The translations under genes and the position numbers were made by a program. Positions 1-5,893 of a stretch of 11,757 bases of DNA are shown here, in pieces; position 1 is the stretch's first letter, and the number at the start of each line of letters is the position of its first letter. The DNA is from Chitinophagaceae bacterium (GTDB lineage Bacteria > Bacteroidota > Bacteroidia > Chitinophagales > Chitinophagaceae): contig JACVCQ010000039.1 of NCBI GenBank assembly GCA_016741945.1, positions 1-11,757 of the forward strand, given 5' to 3'. The notes under the pieces are model-generated. The model was not told the DNA's origin, did no database searches, and was given only the letters and a program-made list of their open reading frames with translations.

Positions 1-88
1 TGCCAGTTCCCGGTGCAATTTAAACAGAATTTTGGCTTTCGGTGTTTGTAGCTTCTGCAATTAACAAGGGCTTTTGTCTACCACGACG
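1..88 (-). pseudogene. metH: Continuation of metH part 2 after an in-frame stop (degraded or mis-sequenced)
   Basis: Reading on after the TAA at 89-91 in the same frame gives RRGRQKPLLI, then EAT, then a second TAA, then IAPG. Known MetH proteins have E-R-x-G...PLLIGGATTS.AHTAVKI at this point. The frame is therefore intact, but a Glu codon (GAA) has become TAA, a Lys codon (AAA) has become TAA, and the conserved GGATTS is altered. Changes become denser towards base 1. No indel is needed. A poor-quality sequence end explains this best; real decay is the alternative. Confidence 0.6.
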
Positions 89-1609
89 TTACATTTCTTT
101 GGCGATATGTACCATTTCATCCAAAGAAGGCGTGATGAGTCCACTTAAACCAATGATGTCTGCGTTTTCTTTTTGTGCGGCATCCAGAATTTTATCAGCA
201 GGTACCATTACACCTAGGTCAACGATATCATATCCATTACAACCCAATACCACACCTACAATATTTTTTCCGATATCGTGTACATCACCTTTCACGGTGG
301 CCAATAATATTTTTGCTGCACCGGCTGCTTCTGTGTTGGTAGTTCCTGCTTTGAGGTGTGCTTGTTTTCTTTCTTCTTTCTCCGCTTCAATAAAAGGAGT
401 CAGTACTGCTACGCTTTTTTTCATCACACGTGCACTCTTCACTACTTGCGGTAAGAACATCTTACCCGCGCCAAATAAATCACCCACAATGTTCATTCCA
501 TCCATCAATGGACCTTCAATAACATCTAATGGCTTGGGGTATTTTTGTCGTGCTTCTTCTGTATCTGCTTCAATATAATCTGTGATACCATTGATCAATG
601 AATGCGCCAGTCTTTTCTCAACGGGCTCATTACGCCAGGCTTCATCCTTTACTTCTACTTTACCTTTTGCTTTTACGGTTTCTGCAAAACTGATCAGCTT
701 CTCTGTGGCTTCATTATTGTCATTATTCTTGTTCAATAATACATCTTCACAAAGCTGACGCAGGGTTGGTTCAATTTCATCATATACCACCAATTGTCCG
801 GCATTCACAATACCCATATCCATTCCGGCCTTGATGGCATGAAACAGAAATACAGAGTGAATGGCTTCCCGTACATGATCATTACCACGGAATGAAAATG
901 AAACGTTTGATACACCACCACTTACTTTCGTGAGCGGCATCAATTGTTTAATTTCTCGGGTTGCTTCAATAAAATCTACCGCATAATTATTATGCTCTTC
1001 AATACCGGTAGCTACTGCAAAAATGTTGGGATCGAAAATAATATCCTGCGGAGGAAATCCTACTTTCTCGGTAAGAATTTTATAGGCACGGTGACAAATC
1101 TCTACTTTTCTCGCCTTGGTATCGGCCTGTCCAACTTCATCAAATGCCATGACGATAATAGCTGCACCAAATGCTTTACAAATAAATGCCTGTTCAATAA
1201 ACTTCTCTTCTCCTTCTTTCATGGAGATGGAATTCACAATACATTTTCCTTGTACGCATTTTAATCCTGCTTCAATGATCTCAAATTTTGAGCTATCGAT
1301 CATGATCGGGATACGTGCAATATCCGGTTCACTTTGTAAAAGATTCAGGAAAGTAGTCATGGCTTTTACACCATCCAACAATGCATCATCCATGTTCACA
1401 TCCAACACCTGTGCACCATTCTCTACTTGTTGACGGGCAACAGACAATGCTTCTTCATACTTGTTCTCGCGAATCAGTCTCGCAAATTTTTTGGAACCTG
1501 TTACATTCGTTCTTTCACCAACATTTACAAAGTTGGTTTCCGGTCTAACCACTAAGGGTTCAAGACCTGATAAACGGAGATAGGGTTTTATGGTAGTAGT
1601 TGAACTCAT
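89..1609 (-). CDS. metH: Methionine synthase part 2: folate- and cobalamin-binding protein, C-terminus missing
   Basis: Catalyses methyl transfer from 5-methyltetrahydrofolate to enzyme-bound cobalamin, the second half of the cytoplasmic MetH reaction. The pterin-binding domain spans about residues 20-290 (NVGERTNVTGSKKF at 29-42). The B12 cap follows at about 325-420 (FLPQVVKSARVMKKS at 385-399). The cobalamin domain starts near 430, with the axial-ligand motif D442-x-H444-x-x-G447 and GLSGLITPSLDEM at 487-499. There is no homocysteine domain; the gene upstream, 16 nt away, supplies it, so the two are probably co-transcribed and co-translated. The reading frame stops at residue 506, inside the cobalamin domain. 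The rest of that domain and the whole AdoMet activation domain (roughly 350 further residues in full MetH) are absent. Homology continues in the same frame past the stop to the window edge, so a contig-end sequence error is at least as likely as a real truncation. The start ATG fits the pterin-domain beginning; no Shine-Dalgarno is visible. Confidence 0.93.
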   Translation of the reverse strand: MSSTTTIKPYLRLSGLEPLVVRPETNFVNVGERTNVTGSKKFARLIRENKYEEALSVARQQVENGAQVLDVNMDDALLDGVKAMTTFLNLLQSEPDIARIPIMIDSSKFEIIEAGLKCVQGKCIVNSISMKEGEEKFIEQAFICKAFGAAIIVMAFDEVGQADTKARKVEICHRAYKILTEKVGFPPQDIIFDPNIFAVATGIEEHNNYAVDFIEATREIKQLMPLTKVSGGVSNVSFSFRGNDHVREAIHSVFLFHAIKAGMDMGIVNAGQLVVYDEIEPTLRQLCEDVLLNKNNDNNEATEKLISFAETVKAKGKVEVKDEAWRNEPVEKRLAHSLINGITDYIEADTEEARQKYPKPLDVIEGPLMDGMNIVGDLFGAGKMFLPQVVKSARVMKKSVAVLTPFIEAEKEERKQAHLKAGTTNTEAAGAAKILLATVKGDVHDIGKNIVGVVLGCNGYDIVDLGVMVPADKILDAAQKENADIIGLSGLITPSLDEMVHIAKEM

Positions 1610-1625
1610 GTCGTTAACTTAAAAA

Positions 1626-2642
1626 TTAAGCCAATGCTGTTTCAATAACAGGAAGTGGTCTTGGTGAAATCTTTTTAACGTGATCGGCGATATGTTTGAT
1701 GTGATCCGGCGTAGTTCCGCAACAACCGCCTACAATATTTACAAAACCTTGTTGTACCCATTCTTCAATAAAGTGAGCAGTTTGATGTGGTGCTTCATCA
1801 TATTCTCCCATCGCATTTGGTAGTCCGGCATTCGGATATGCAGAAGTATAACAGGCTGCAATCTGACTTAGTTCTTCAATATGTGAACGCATTTCAGCAG
1901 CACCTAATGCACAGTTCAGTCCAACGCTTAATGGTTCGGCATGCATTACAGAAGTGTAAAAGGCTTCGAGTGTTTGTCCACTCAATGTTCTTCCTGATGC
2001 ATCCGTAATAGTACCACTGATCATAATCGGTAATTCAGGTATACCTGTTTCACGGAAGAATTGTTTGGCAGCAAAAATGGCACCCTTGGCATTCAGTGTA
2101 TCAAAAATGGTTTCAATTAATAAAATATCTACACCTCCATCTACCAATCCTTTGATCTGTTCTTTGTAGGCAGTAACCACTTCATCAAATGTAACCGCTC
2201 TGAAACCGGGATTATTGACATCAGGCGATAGGCTCAATGTTTTATTCAATGGACCAATGGCTCCTGCAACATATTTAGGGGTAGTGCCGGGATTTTCGGC
2301 AGTAAACTCTTTTACAGCATCTTTGGCGCATTTGGCTGCCGCTACATTTAATTCATAGGCAAGCGTTTGCATATCATAATCAGCCATTGCAATCGTTGTG
2401 CTACTGAATGTATTGGTTTCAATGATGTCTGCCCCGGCAGCAAGGTATTCTTTATGAATACCTTTGATGATCTCCGGTTGAGTGATGCATAACAGGTCAT
2501 TGTTTCCCTTTACGTCGCAATGCCAGTCCTTGAATCGCTCACCACGATAGTCGGCTTCTGTTAATTTGTGACGTTGGATCATGGTACCCATTGCACCATC
2601 GATCACTAAAATTCTTTTTTCCAATTCTGTGCGTATACTCAT
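1626..2642 (-). CDS. metH: Methionine synthase part 1: zinc homocysteine-binding domain protein
   Basis: Homocysteine S-methyltransferase domain as a stand-alone protein of 338 residues, about the length of the first domain of single-chain MetH (about 350). It binds and activates homocysteine on zinc and takes the methyl group from the cobalamin carried by the downstream protein. The zinc ligands are visible: C244 in GLNCALGA, and C307-C308 in VGGCCGTTP. The N-terminal barrel shows ILVIDGAMGTMIQ (11-23) and ADIIETNTFSS (71-81), typical of the family. It is first in a two-gene transcript; its TAA is 16 nt before the next ATG. Bacteroidota commonly carry MetH split at this point (recalled knowledge), so I read this as normal rather than a frameshift. 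A foldable leader of about 160 nt lies upstream. BetaB/MmuM-type methyltransferase is the alternative, made unlikely by the partner gene. Confidence 0.95.
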   Translation of the reverse strand: MSIRTELEKRILVIDGAMGTMIQRHKLTEADYRGERFKDWHCDVKGNNDLLCITQPEIIKGIHKEYLAAGADIIETNTFSSTTIAMADYDMQTLAYELNVAAAKCAKDAVKEFTAENPGTTPKYVAGAIGPLNKTLSLSPDVNNPGFRAVTFDEVVTAYKEQIKGLVDGGVDILLIETIFDTLNAKGAIFAAKQFFRETGIPELPIMISGTITDASGRTLSGQTLEAFYTSVMHAEPLSVGLNCALGAAEMRSHIEELSQIAACYTSAYPNAGLPNAMGEYDEAPHQTAHFIEEWVQQGFVNIVGGCCGTTPDHIKHIADHVKKISPRPLPVIETALA

Positions 2643-2657
2643 AATTCACTTCTTTAA

Positions 2658-2687
2658 GAACAATAAATGTTCATTTAATGGGTGAAC
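2658..2687 (-). promoter_or_regulatory. Overlapping inverted repeats just before metH start
   Basis: GAACA (2658-2662), TGTTCA (2668-2673) and TGAAC (2683-2687) lie 16-45 nt upstream of the metH part 1 ATG. The central segment can pair with either flank but not both. This could be a small alternative-hairpin switch or a protein operator, or simply chance in AT-rich DNA. Confidence 0.2.
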
Positions 2688-2729
2688 CAATAAAACGTAG
2701 GAAGAAAATTTGAGGGTGCTTTTCTGTAC

Positions 2730-2784
2730 GTTTATTAGTTCGATTTATCCCACCTAAGGCGGGGTTGCAGGCCGAACAATAAAC
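2730..2784 (-). promoter_or_regulatory. Foldable leader element upstream of split metH
   Basis: Positions 2730-2742 and 2773-2784 form a 12-bp inverted repeat with a single bulged base (2737). Inside it, 2749-2754 and 2758-2763 form a second 6-bp hairpin with a 3-nt loop. In RNA from the minus strand, the metH direction, the one imperfect inner pair is a G-U wobble; from the plus strand it would be A-C, so the fold favours the metH transcript. The helices are separated by an asymmetric internal loop (9 and 6 nt). It does not match the SAM-I, SAM-II or cobalamin riboswitch cores as I know them. It could be an RNA regulator or a dispersed intergenic palindrome. Confidence 0.4.
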
Positions 2785-2804
2785 AAATCCGCCTGTGTAG
2801 AATA

Positions 2805-2812
2805 CAAAGATA
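2805..2812 (-). promoter_or_regulatory. Possible -7 promoter motif for split metH
   Basis: TATCTTTG on the minus strand matches the Bacteroidota -7 consensus TAnnTTTG exactly. It lies about 160 nt before the metH part 1 start and just past the terminator of the preceding gene, so a transcript from here would include the foldable leader at 2730-2784. No good -33 TTTG is present at the expected 19-21 nt spacing, which weakens the call. Confidence 0.3.
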
Positions 2813-2826
2813 AGTAAAATGCAATA

Positions 2827-2862
2827 AAAAAGCCCCTGTAGCCATTATTACAGGGGCTTTTT
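2827..2862 (-). terminator. Hairpin terminator after the DUF5777 gene
   Basis: A perfect 14-bp stem (2827-2840 with 2849-2862) with an 8-nt loop and a CCCCTG/CAGGGG core ends in a T run on both strands. It begins 16 nt after the DUF5777 stop and is placed to end the leftward transcript of the envelope cassette. The symmetric A and T runs would also let it work on the plus strand. Confidence 0.9.
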
Positions 2863-2878
2863 AAGTGGGTTTGACTTT

Positions 2879-3790
2879 TTATGCTTTTTTCTTTCTGCCA
2901 ATATTGAATATACGGGAGATATTAAAACCCCAGCGTATATCCCCTTTACCCCATGACCCAAAAGTTTCATGAATAAAAGTATGTTCATTCATGCCGATGG
3001 AGTTGGTAAAATGTAATTGGAATACATGGCCACCTGTTTGTATATCCACTCCAATGGATAATGGATTATAAGTGCCGTCGAAACGCTCTGTCTGCACAAA
3101 GTACTCGGCATTGATACTTACGCGCTTACTAACTTTTTGTCTGGCTAAAAAGCCAACAGAGAAAAGGTCTTTGGCACCCCCAGACAAAAACAGAATTCGA
3201 TTGTATCGGGTATAAGTAGGAGAAATCTGTAAAGAAGTATTTTCATTGAACTTTCTGGCCACCATTAATTGTGCTGTATAATAAGTTCTGTCTTGGGTTT
3301 TCACATTCAAAGTTGGATCAGCATAACGTAGCCCACGATACATCACAGAACCCAGCAGGGAAATGGATACCGGTATATTTTTTACTCCACTGCTTTGTCT
3401 GAGTAGTCTGTATTTCACAAAGGCATCTGCTTCCTTATTGGTTCCGGTTCTGCCGATACCGATCATTAGATTTTCTGCCAATCCAAAATCAAAGCCAATA
3501 CGTGCTGCAACAAAATCCAATCCGAATAAATTATAGAATCCTTGGTTTAAAGGAGCAAAACGGTGATTGATGCGAAAGTCCATACTCCCTTTACCGGTTA
3601 TTTCTACTGTTTGGGTGGTCACCAATCGGGTAGAATAAAATGTGTTGAGCGTTTTTTCAGTGCTGTTTTTGTCTTCCGCAGCAGCGGTGCTGTCTTGCAT
3701 TTTAAACAGGTCTGTTTCTTGTGCAAGGGCAGTAAAGCTAATAAGGGTTAGGCAAAATATTGCCATCGACCTTGTAAATAAGATCTTCAT
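2879..3790 (-). CDS. DUF5777-family outer-membrane beta-barrel protein
   Basis: A 303-residue exported protein with an N-terminal signal peptide (hydrophobic residues 9-22, probable cleavage in ALA-Q at 21-24). After a short acidic linker the mature part consists of alternating beta strands, such as RLVTTQTVEITGKGSMDFRINHRF (as segments over about 55-78) and FGLAENLMIGIGR, ending close to KKA. The TTQTVEI, MDFRI.HRFAP and LMIGIGR signatures resemble the Bacteroidota DUF5777 barrel family. The family has no established function; an outer-membrane location is inferred from the strand pattern. It is last in a three-gene cassette with YceI (25 nt gap) and an OB-fold membrane protein, and is followed directly by a strong terminator. 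Confidence 0.8.
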   Translation of the reverse strand: MKILFTRSMAIFCLTLISFTALAQETDLFKMQDSTAAAEDKNSTEKTLNTFYSTRLVTTQTVEITGKGSMDFRINHRFAPLNQGFYNLFGLDFVAARIGFDFGLAENLMIGIGRTGTNKEADAFVKYRLLRQSSGVKNIPVSISLLGSVMYRGLRYADPTLNVKTQDRTYYTAQLMVARKFNENTSLQISPTYTRYNRILFLSGGAKDLFSVGFLARQKVSKRVSINAEYFVQTERFDGTYNPLSIGVDIQTGGHVFQLHFTNSIGMNEHTFIHETFGSWGKGDIRWGFNISRIFNIGRKKKA

Positions 3791-3815
3791 ACAGGTGGTT
3801 TTATGGTGAAAATGA

Positions 3816-4343
3816 TTACTGGTACTGACAGTTAATATCTACAGTTACTTTTTCGGTAACGGAAGAAGCATCGATCTTGAAATCGCTCATGTTGATCACA
3901 AATCCGGCTCTGGCACTGGGTTTTCCGCCTTTAATTTCAATAGTTCCTTTTACGGTGATATTCTTTGTAACACCATGCATGGTAAGATCTCCTTTTACAG
4001 AAACGGGATATGATCCATCTTTTGTGAAGTTCACTTCTTTCAGGTTCATGATGTTTCCTTTAAAATCAGCCCTAGGAAACTTACTACTTTCTATGTATTG
4101 ATCATTGAAGTGTTCTTGCATTTCTGCATATTTAAATTTAAACCCCTTCATCAACATACTAAAAGTGATTTGCCCATTATCGGCAACCCTGCTGGTGACT
4201 TCATTATTTACTGCTTTCACATCTGCATCCGTGCGTGATTCAAAAGTGATTTTTCCATTGCGTGTTCCAAATATCTTCTGTGCATCGGCTTGTATTCCGA
4301 TCAAAAGAACCAAGGATAGGAGTCCAATTATTTTTTTCATCAT
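3816..4343 (-). CDS. YceI-family exported lipid-binding-like protein
   Basis: A 175-residue secreted protein with signal peptide MMKKIIGLLSLVLLIGIQADA and cleavage before Q22. The mature part is a single YceI domain, a lipocalin-like barrel that in studied members binds isoprenoid or other amphipathic lipids in the periplasm. Family signatures seen are ITFSMLMKGFKFK, EHFNDQYIESSKFPRADFKG (about 78-97), DLTMHGVTKNITVKGTI (about 119-135) and a closing MSDFKIDA segment. Length is normal for the family. Two ATG codons are adjacent (4341-4343 and 4338-4340); either could start the protein. An AGGA stretch lies a few bases before, unusual here. It follows the OB-fold gene by 11 nt and precedes the DUF5777 gene by 25 nt, so the three are probably one operon. 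The ligand is unknown. Confidence 0.92.
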   Translation of the reverse strand: MMKKIIGLLSLVLLIGIQADAQKIFGTRNGKITFESRTDADVKAVNNEVTSRVADNGQITFSMLMKGFKFKYAEMQEHFNDQYIESSKFPRADFKGNIMNLKEVNFTKDGSYPVSVKGDLTMHGVTKNITVKGTIEIKGGKPSARAGFVINMSDFKIDASSVTEKVTVDINCQYQ

Positions 4344-4354
4344 TTTTTCCTTTC

Positions 4355-4954
4355 TTATTTTACTAAAATACCATCATTGATTACAACATTTGCATCAGGA
4401 ATATACCCTCTGCAAAAACCTTTGAAAGTAATGTTCTGCCCTTCTGTCAAAGTGCCAGGATCGATCTTAAAGGTACAATTGATTACTACGAATGGATCAT
4501 TTGTTTTAATATCTACGACAACCTGACCATCCTGGTTTGTATTCACTGCTAATATCTCACCCGACAATTCTATTGCTTTATCCAGGTACAAAGCATTAGC
4601 AGCATTTTCATCTGTCTTGAATGCATCGAATAACTGCTGCGCAGTCATTTTTACACCTTCTTTCTGACTCACATCTTCGTGTTTACGATTGTAAACAAAA
4701 AATACGGTTGCCGCAACCGATAAAACAGCCCCGGCTATTCCTAACCATAATAACTTCTTTGCTTTACTGAAGTTGGCAACGATATAAATCAGTAAACCCA
4801 AAAAAGGAAGAATGGCTACAAGGATCATCCATTTTTGTCGCTGACTTTTATCCAGATCTGTTCTTTTAGATACAGTGATGACTGATATGATCATCAGAAT
4901 CAACCAAATGATGCCCGTGCTGATTAATCCTGCCATTAAACCTGATATTTTCAT
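4355..4954 (-). CDS. Membrane-anchored OB-fold (tRNA_anti-like) protein
   Basis: A 199-residue protein with three predicted membrane helices (about 6-28, 42-61 and 68-88) followed by a soluble domain at about 101-199. The helix 2 region, KWMILVAILPFLGLLIYIVAN, looks like the PLDc_N-type membrane segment. The soluble part (MTAQQLFDAFKTDENAANALYLDKAIELSGEI..., then VVINCTF and ITFKGFCRGYI) fits the tRNA_anti-like OB fold found in Bacteroidota; despite the name, no nucleic-acid binding is shown. First gene of the probable operon with YceI and DUF5777, whose start lies 11 nt downstream. I could not find a clear promoter in the 184 nt between it and recR. The joint role is unknown; an envelope function is inferred from the exported neighbours. 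Confidence 0.75.
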   Translation of the reverse strand: MKISGLMAGLISTGIIWLILMIISVITVSKRTDLDKSQRQKWMILVAILPFLGLLIYIVANFSKAKKLLWLGIAGAVLSVAATVFFVYNRKHEDVSQKEGVKMTAQQLFDAFKTDENAANALYLDKAIELSGEILAVNTNQDGQVVVDIKTNDPFVVINCTFKIDPGTLTEGQNITFKGFCRGYIPDANVVINDGILVK

Positions 4955-5138
4955 ACACTTGATTTGAAAGAAAGAAACAGTTGTTTTTTGTTTTGGTTCA
5001 TTACCGATTATAGATCAAAAGATAAAACAAAAGCTGTTCCTGGAAAAATTCAATGTTTAAACGGCAATTTAGTTGATCTTGTTTACATAAAGTGTTACGA
5101 AATGGGAAAAGAAAGGTTGCTTTTGTACAAAAAATCAT
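4955..5138. other. Intergenic region between recR and OB-fold gene
   Basis: AT-rich spacer. It holds an 8-bp palindrome GTTTAAAC and a 12-bp palindrome TTTTGTACAAAA just after the recR stop. Neither is a convincing terminator, because there is no loop or following T run. No exact TAnnTTTG motif was found on the minus strand. An open frame on the plus strand here runs into recR antisense and has no recognisable protein. Confidence 0.5.
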
Positions 5139-5753
5139 CTATTTCACATATTGCTGCACCGGGAGTCGGTTGGCTATGCTTTTTGCAAGGGTCATTTCAT
5201 CCGCATATTCAAGATCACCGCCAAAAGCAATTCCCCGGGCAATGGTAGTAATCCTACAAGGAATGTGTGCAATTTTTTTCTGGATATAGTAAATAGTAGT
5301 ATCTCCCTGGATATTTGGGTTCAAAGCAAAAACAATTTCCTCAGTCTTTTCTTTCTCAATACGCTGAACAAGTGATTCGATGCTTAATTGTTCAGGACCC
5401 ACACCATCAAGCGGAGAAATGATACCACCCAATACATGGTACGAACCATTGAATTGCTGTGTGGTTTCGATGGCAATCACATCTCTTATATTTTCTACTA
5501 CACAAATCATTTGCTGATTACGCATGGAGTTAGAGCAGATCGAACAAATATCACCATCACTGATATTATGGCAACGCTGACAAAATTTGATATCCCTCCG
5601 CATGCGTGCAATGGTTTCACCAAAATACTGCACTTCATTCACTTCCTGCTTTAACAAATGTAATACCAATCGTAATGCTGTTTTTTTTCCAATGCCCGGA
5701 AGCTTGGAAAACTGCGCTACTGCGTTTTCTAAAAGTGAGGAAGGGAGTTGCAT
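5139..5753 (-). CDS. recR: Recombination mediator protein RecR
   Basis: RecR acts with RecO and RecF to load RecA on SSB-coated single-stranded gaps. The 204-residue product matches the usual length of about 200. Seen in order: helix-hairpin-helix LPGIGKKTALRL (18-29); four-cysteine zinc finger C58-C61-C70-C73; Toprim domain from about 81 with VVEN (85-88) and HVLGG.ISPLDGVGPE (106-121); and the C-terminal GGDLEYADEMTLAKSI (178-193). The open frame extends 27 codons further upstream, but those residues (hydrophobic, Cys-rich) are foreign to the family and are encoded by the heptad array. The ATG at 5751-5753 is the right start. A TATCTTCG sequence just upstream resembles the -7 consensus, with a TTG from the array 20 nt before it, so the array may contribute to the promoter (weak inference). 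Confidence 0.97.
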   Translation of the reverse strand: MQLPSSLLENAVAQFSKLPGIGKKTALRLVLHLLKQEVNEVQYFGETIARMRRDIKFCQRCHNISDGDICSICSNSMRNQQMICVVENIRDVIAIETTQQFNGSYHVLGGIISPLDGVGPEQLSIESLVQRIEKEKTEEIVFALNPNIQGDTTIYYIQKKIAHIPCRITTIARGIAFGGDLEYADEMTLAKSIANRLPVQQYVK

Positions 5754-5774
5754 GATGCGAAGATAAGTGAGAAA

Positions 5775-5834
5775 GATACAAGCTACAAGCTTCAAGTCAC
5801 AGGCCACAAGGAAGAGACAAGATTCAAAGTACAA
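5775..5834. repeat. Degenerate heptanucleotide array, left arm of locus A
   Basis: Eight 7-bp units with the loose plus-strand consensus GNNWCAA (minus strand TTGWNNC), for example GATACAA, GCTACAA, GCTTCAA, GCCACAA, GAGACAA and GATTCAA. A 4-nt interruption falls at 5810-5813 and two units deviate at one end. The array lies 21 nt upstream of the recR ATG and codes for the spurious extension of the recR frame. Its 5779-5794 part is an inverted repeat (14 of 16) of 5874-5889 in the right arm. A GATTACC doublet (5848-5861) lies in the spacer. Confidence 0.65.
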
Positions 5835-5865
5835 ATTGGCACACCTCGATTACCGATTACCTCAC

Positions 5866-5893
5866 TTGTTGCGTGAAGCTTGCGGCTTGAAGC
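5866..5893. repeat. Degenerate heptanucleotide array, right arm of locus A
   Basis: Four consecutive 7-bp units on the plus strand: TTGTTGC, GTGAAGC, TTGCGGC and TTGAAGC. They have the orientation opposite to the left arm. The last unit ends at 5893, exactly against the stop codon of the Ig-like lipoprotein gene (5894-5896), so the array is its immediate 3' flank. Pairing with the left arm would make an interrupted stem around a loop of about 80 nt. Confidence 0.6.

Noticed and set aside
89..91. Stop-codon recoding (TAA read as an amino acid) in metH
   Set aside because: Other genes here end at TAA normally, the two TAA codons replace different amino acids, and neighbouring conserved residues are also altered.
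42..578. Long plus-strand open frame of 178 codons at the left end
   Set aside because: It lies antisense to metH part 2, whose protein is clearly homologous to MetH; the plus-strand product has no recognisable domain. The same holds for other plus-strand frames at 944-1433, 1787-2008, 8605-8973 and elsewhere.
2643..2820. Known SAM or cobalamin riboswitch upstream of metH
   Set aside because: The conserved core sequences I know for these classes are not present, although the region does fold.
5121..5132. Palindrome TTTTGTACAAAA after recR as a terminator
   Set aside because: Perfect palindrome without a loop, AT-rich and with no separate T run; too weak to call.
4964..5248. Possible small plus-strand gene between the OB-fold gene and recR
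   Set aside because: No recognisable domain, low-complexity composition, and it runs into recR antisense.
5754..5834. Upstream extension of recR by 27 codons
   Set aside because: The added residues do not belong to the RecR family and are encoded by the heptad repeat; the ATG at 5751-5753 gives the normal length and N-terminus.
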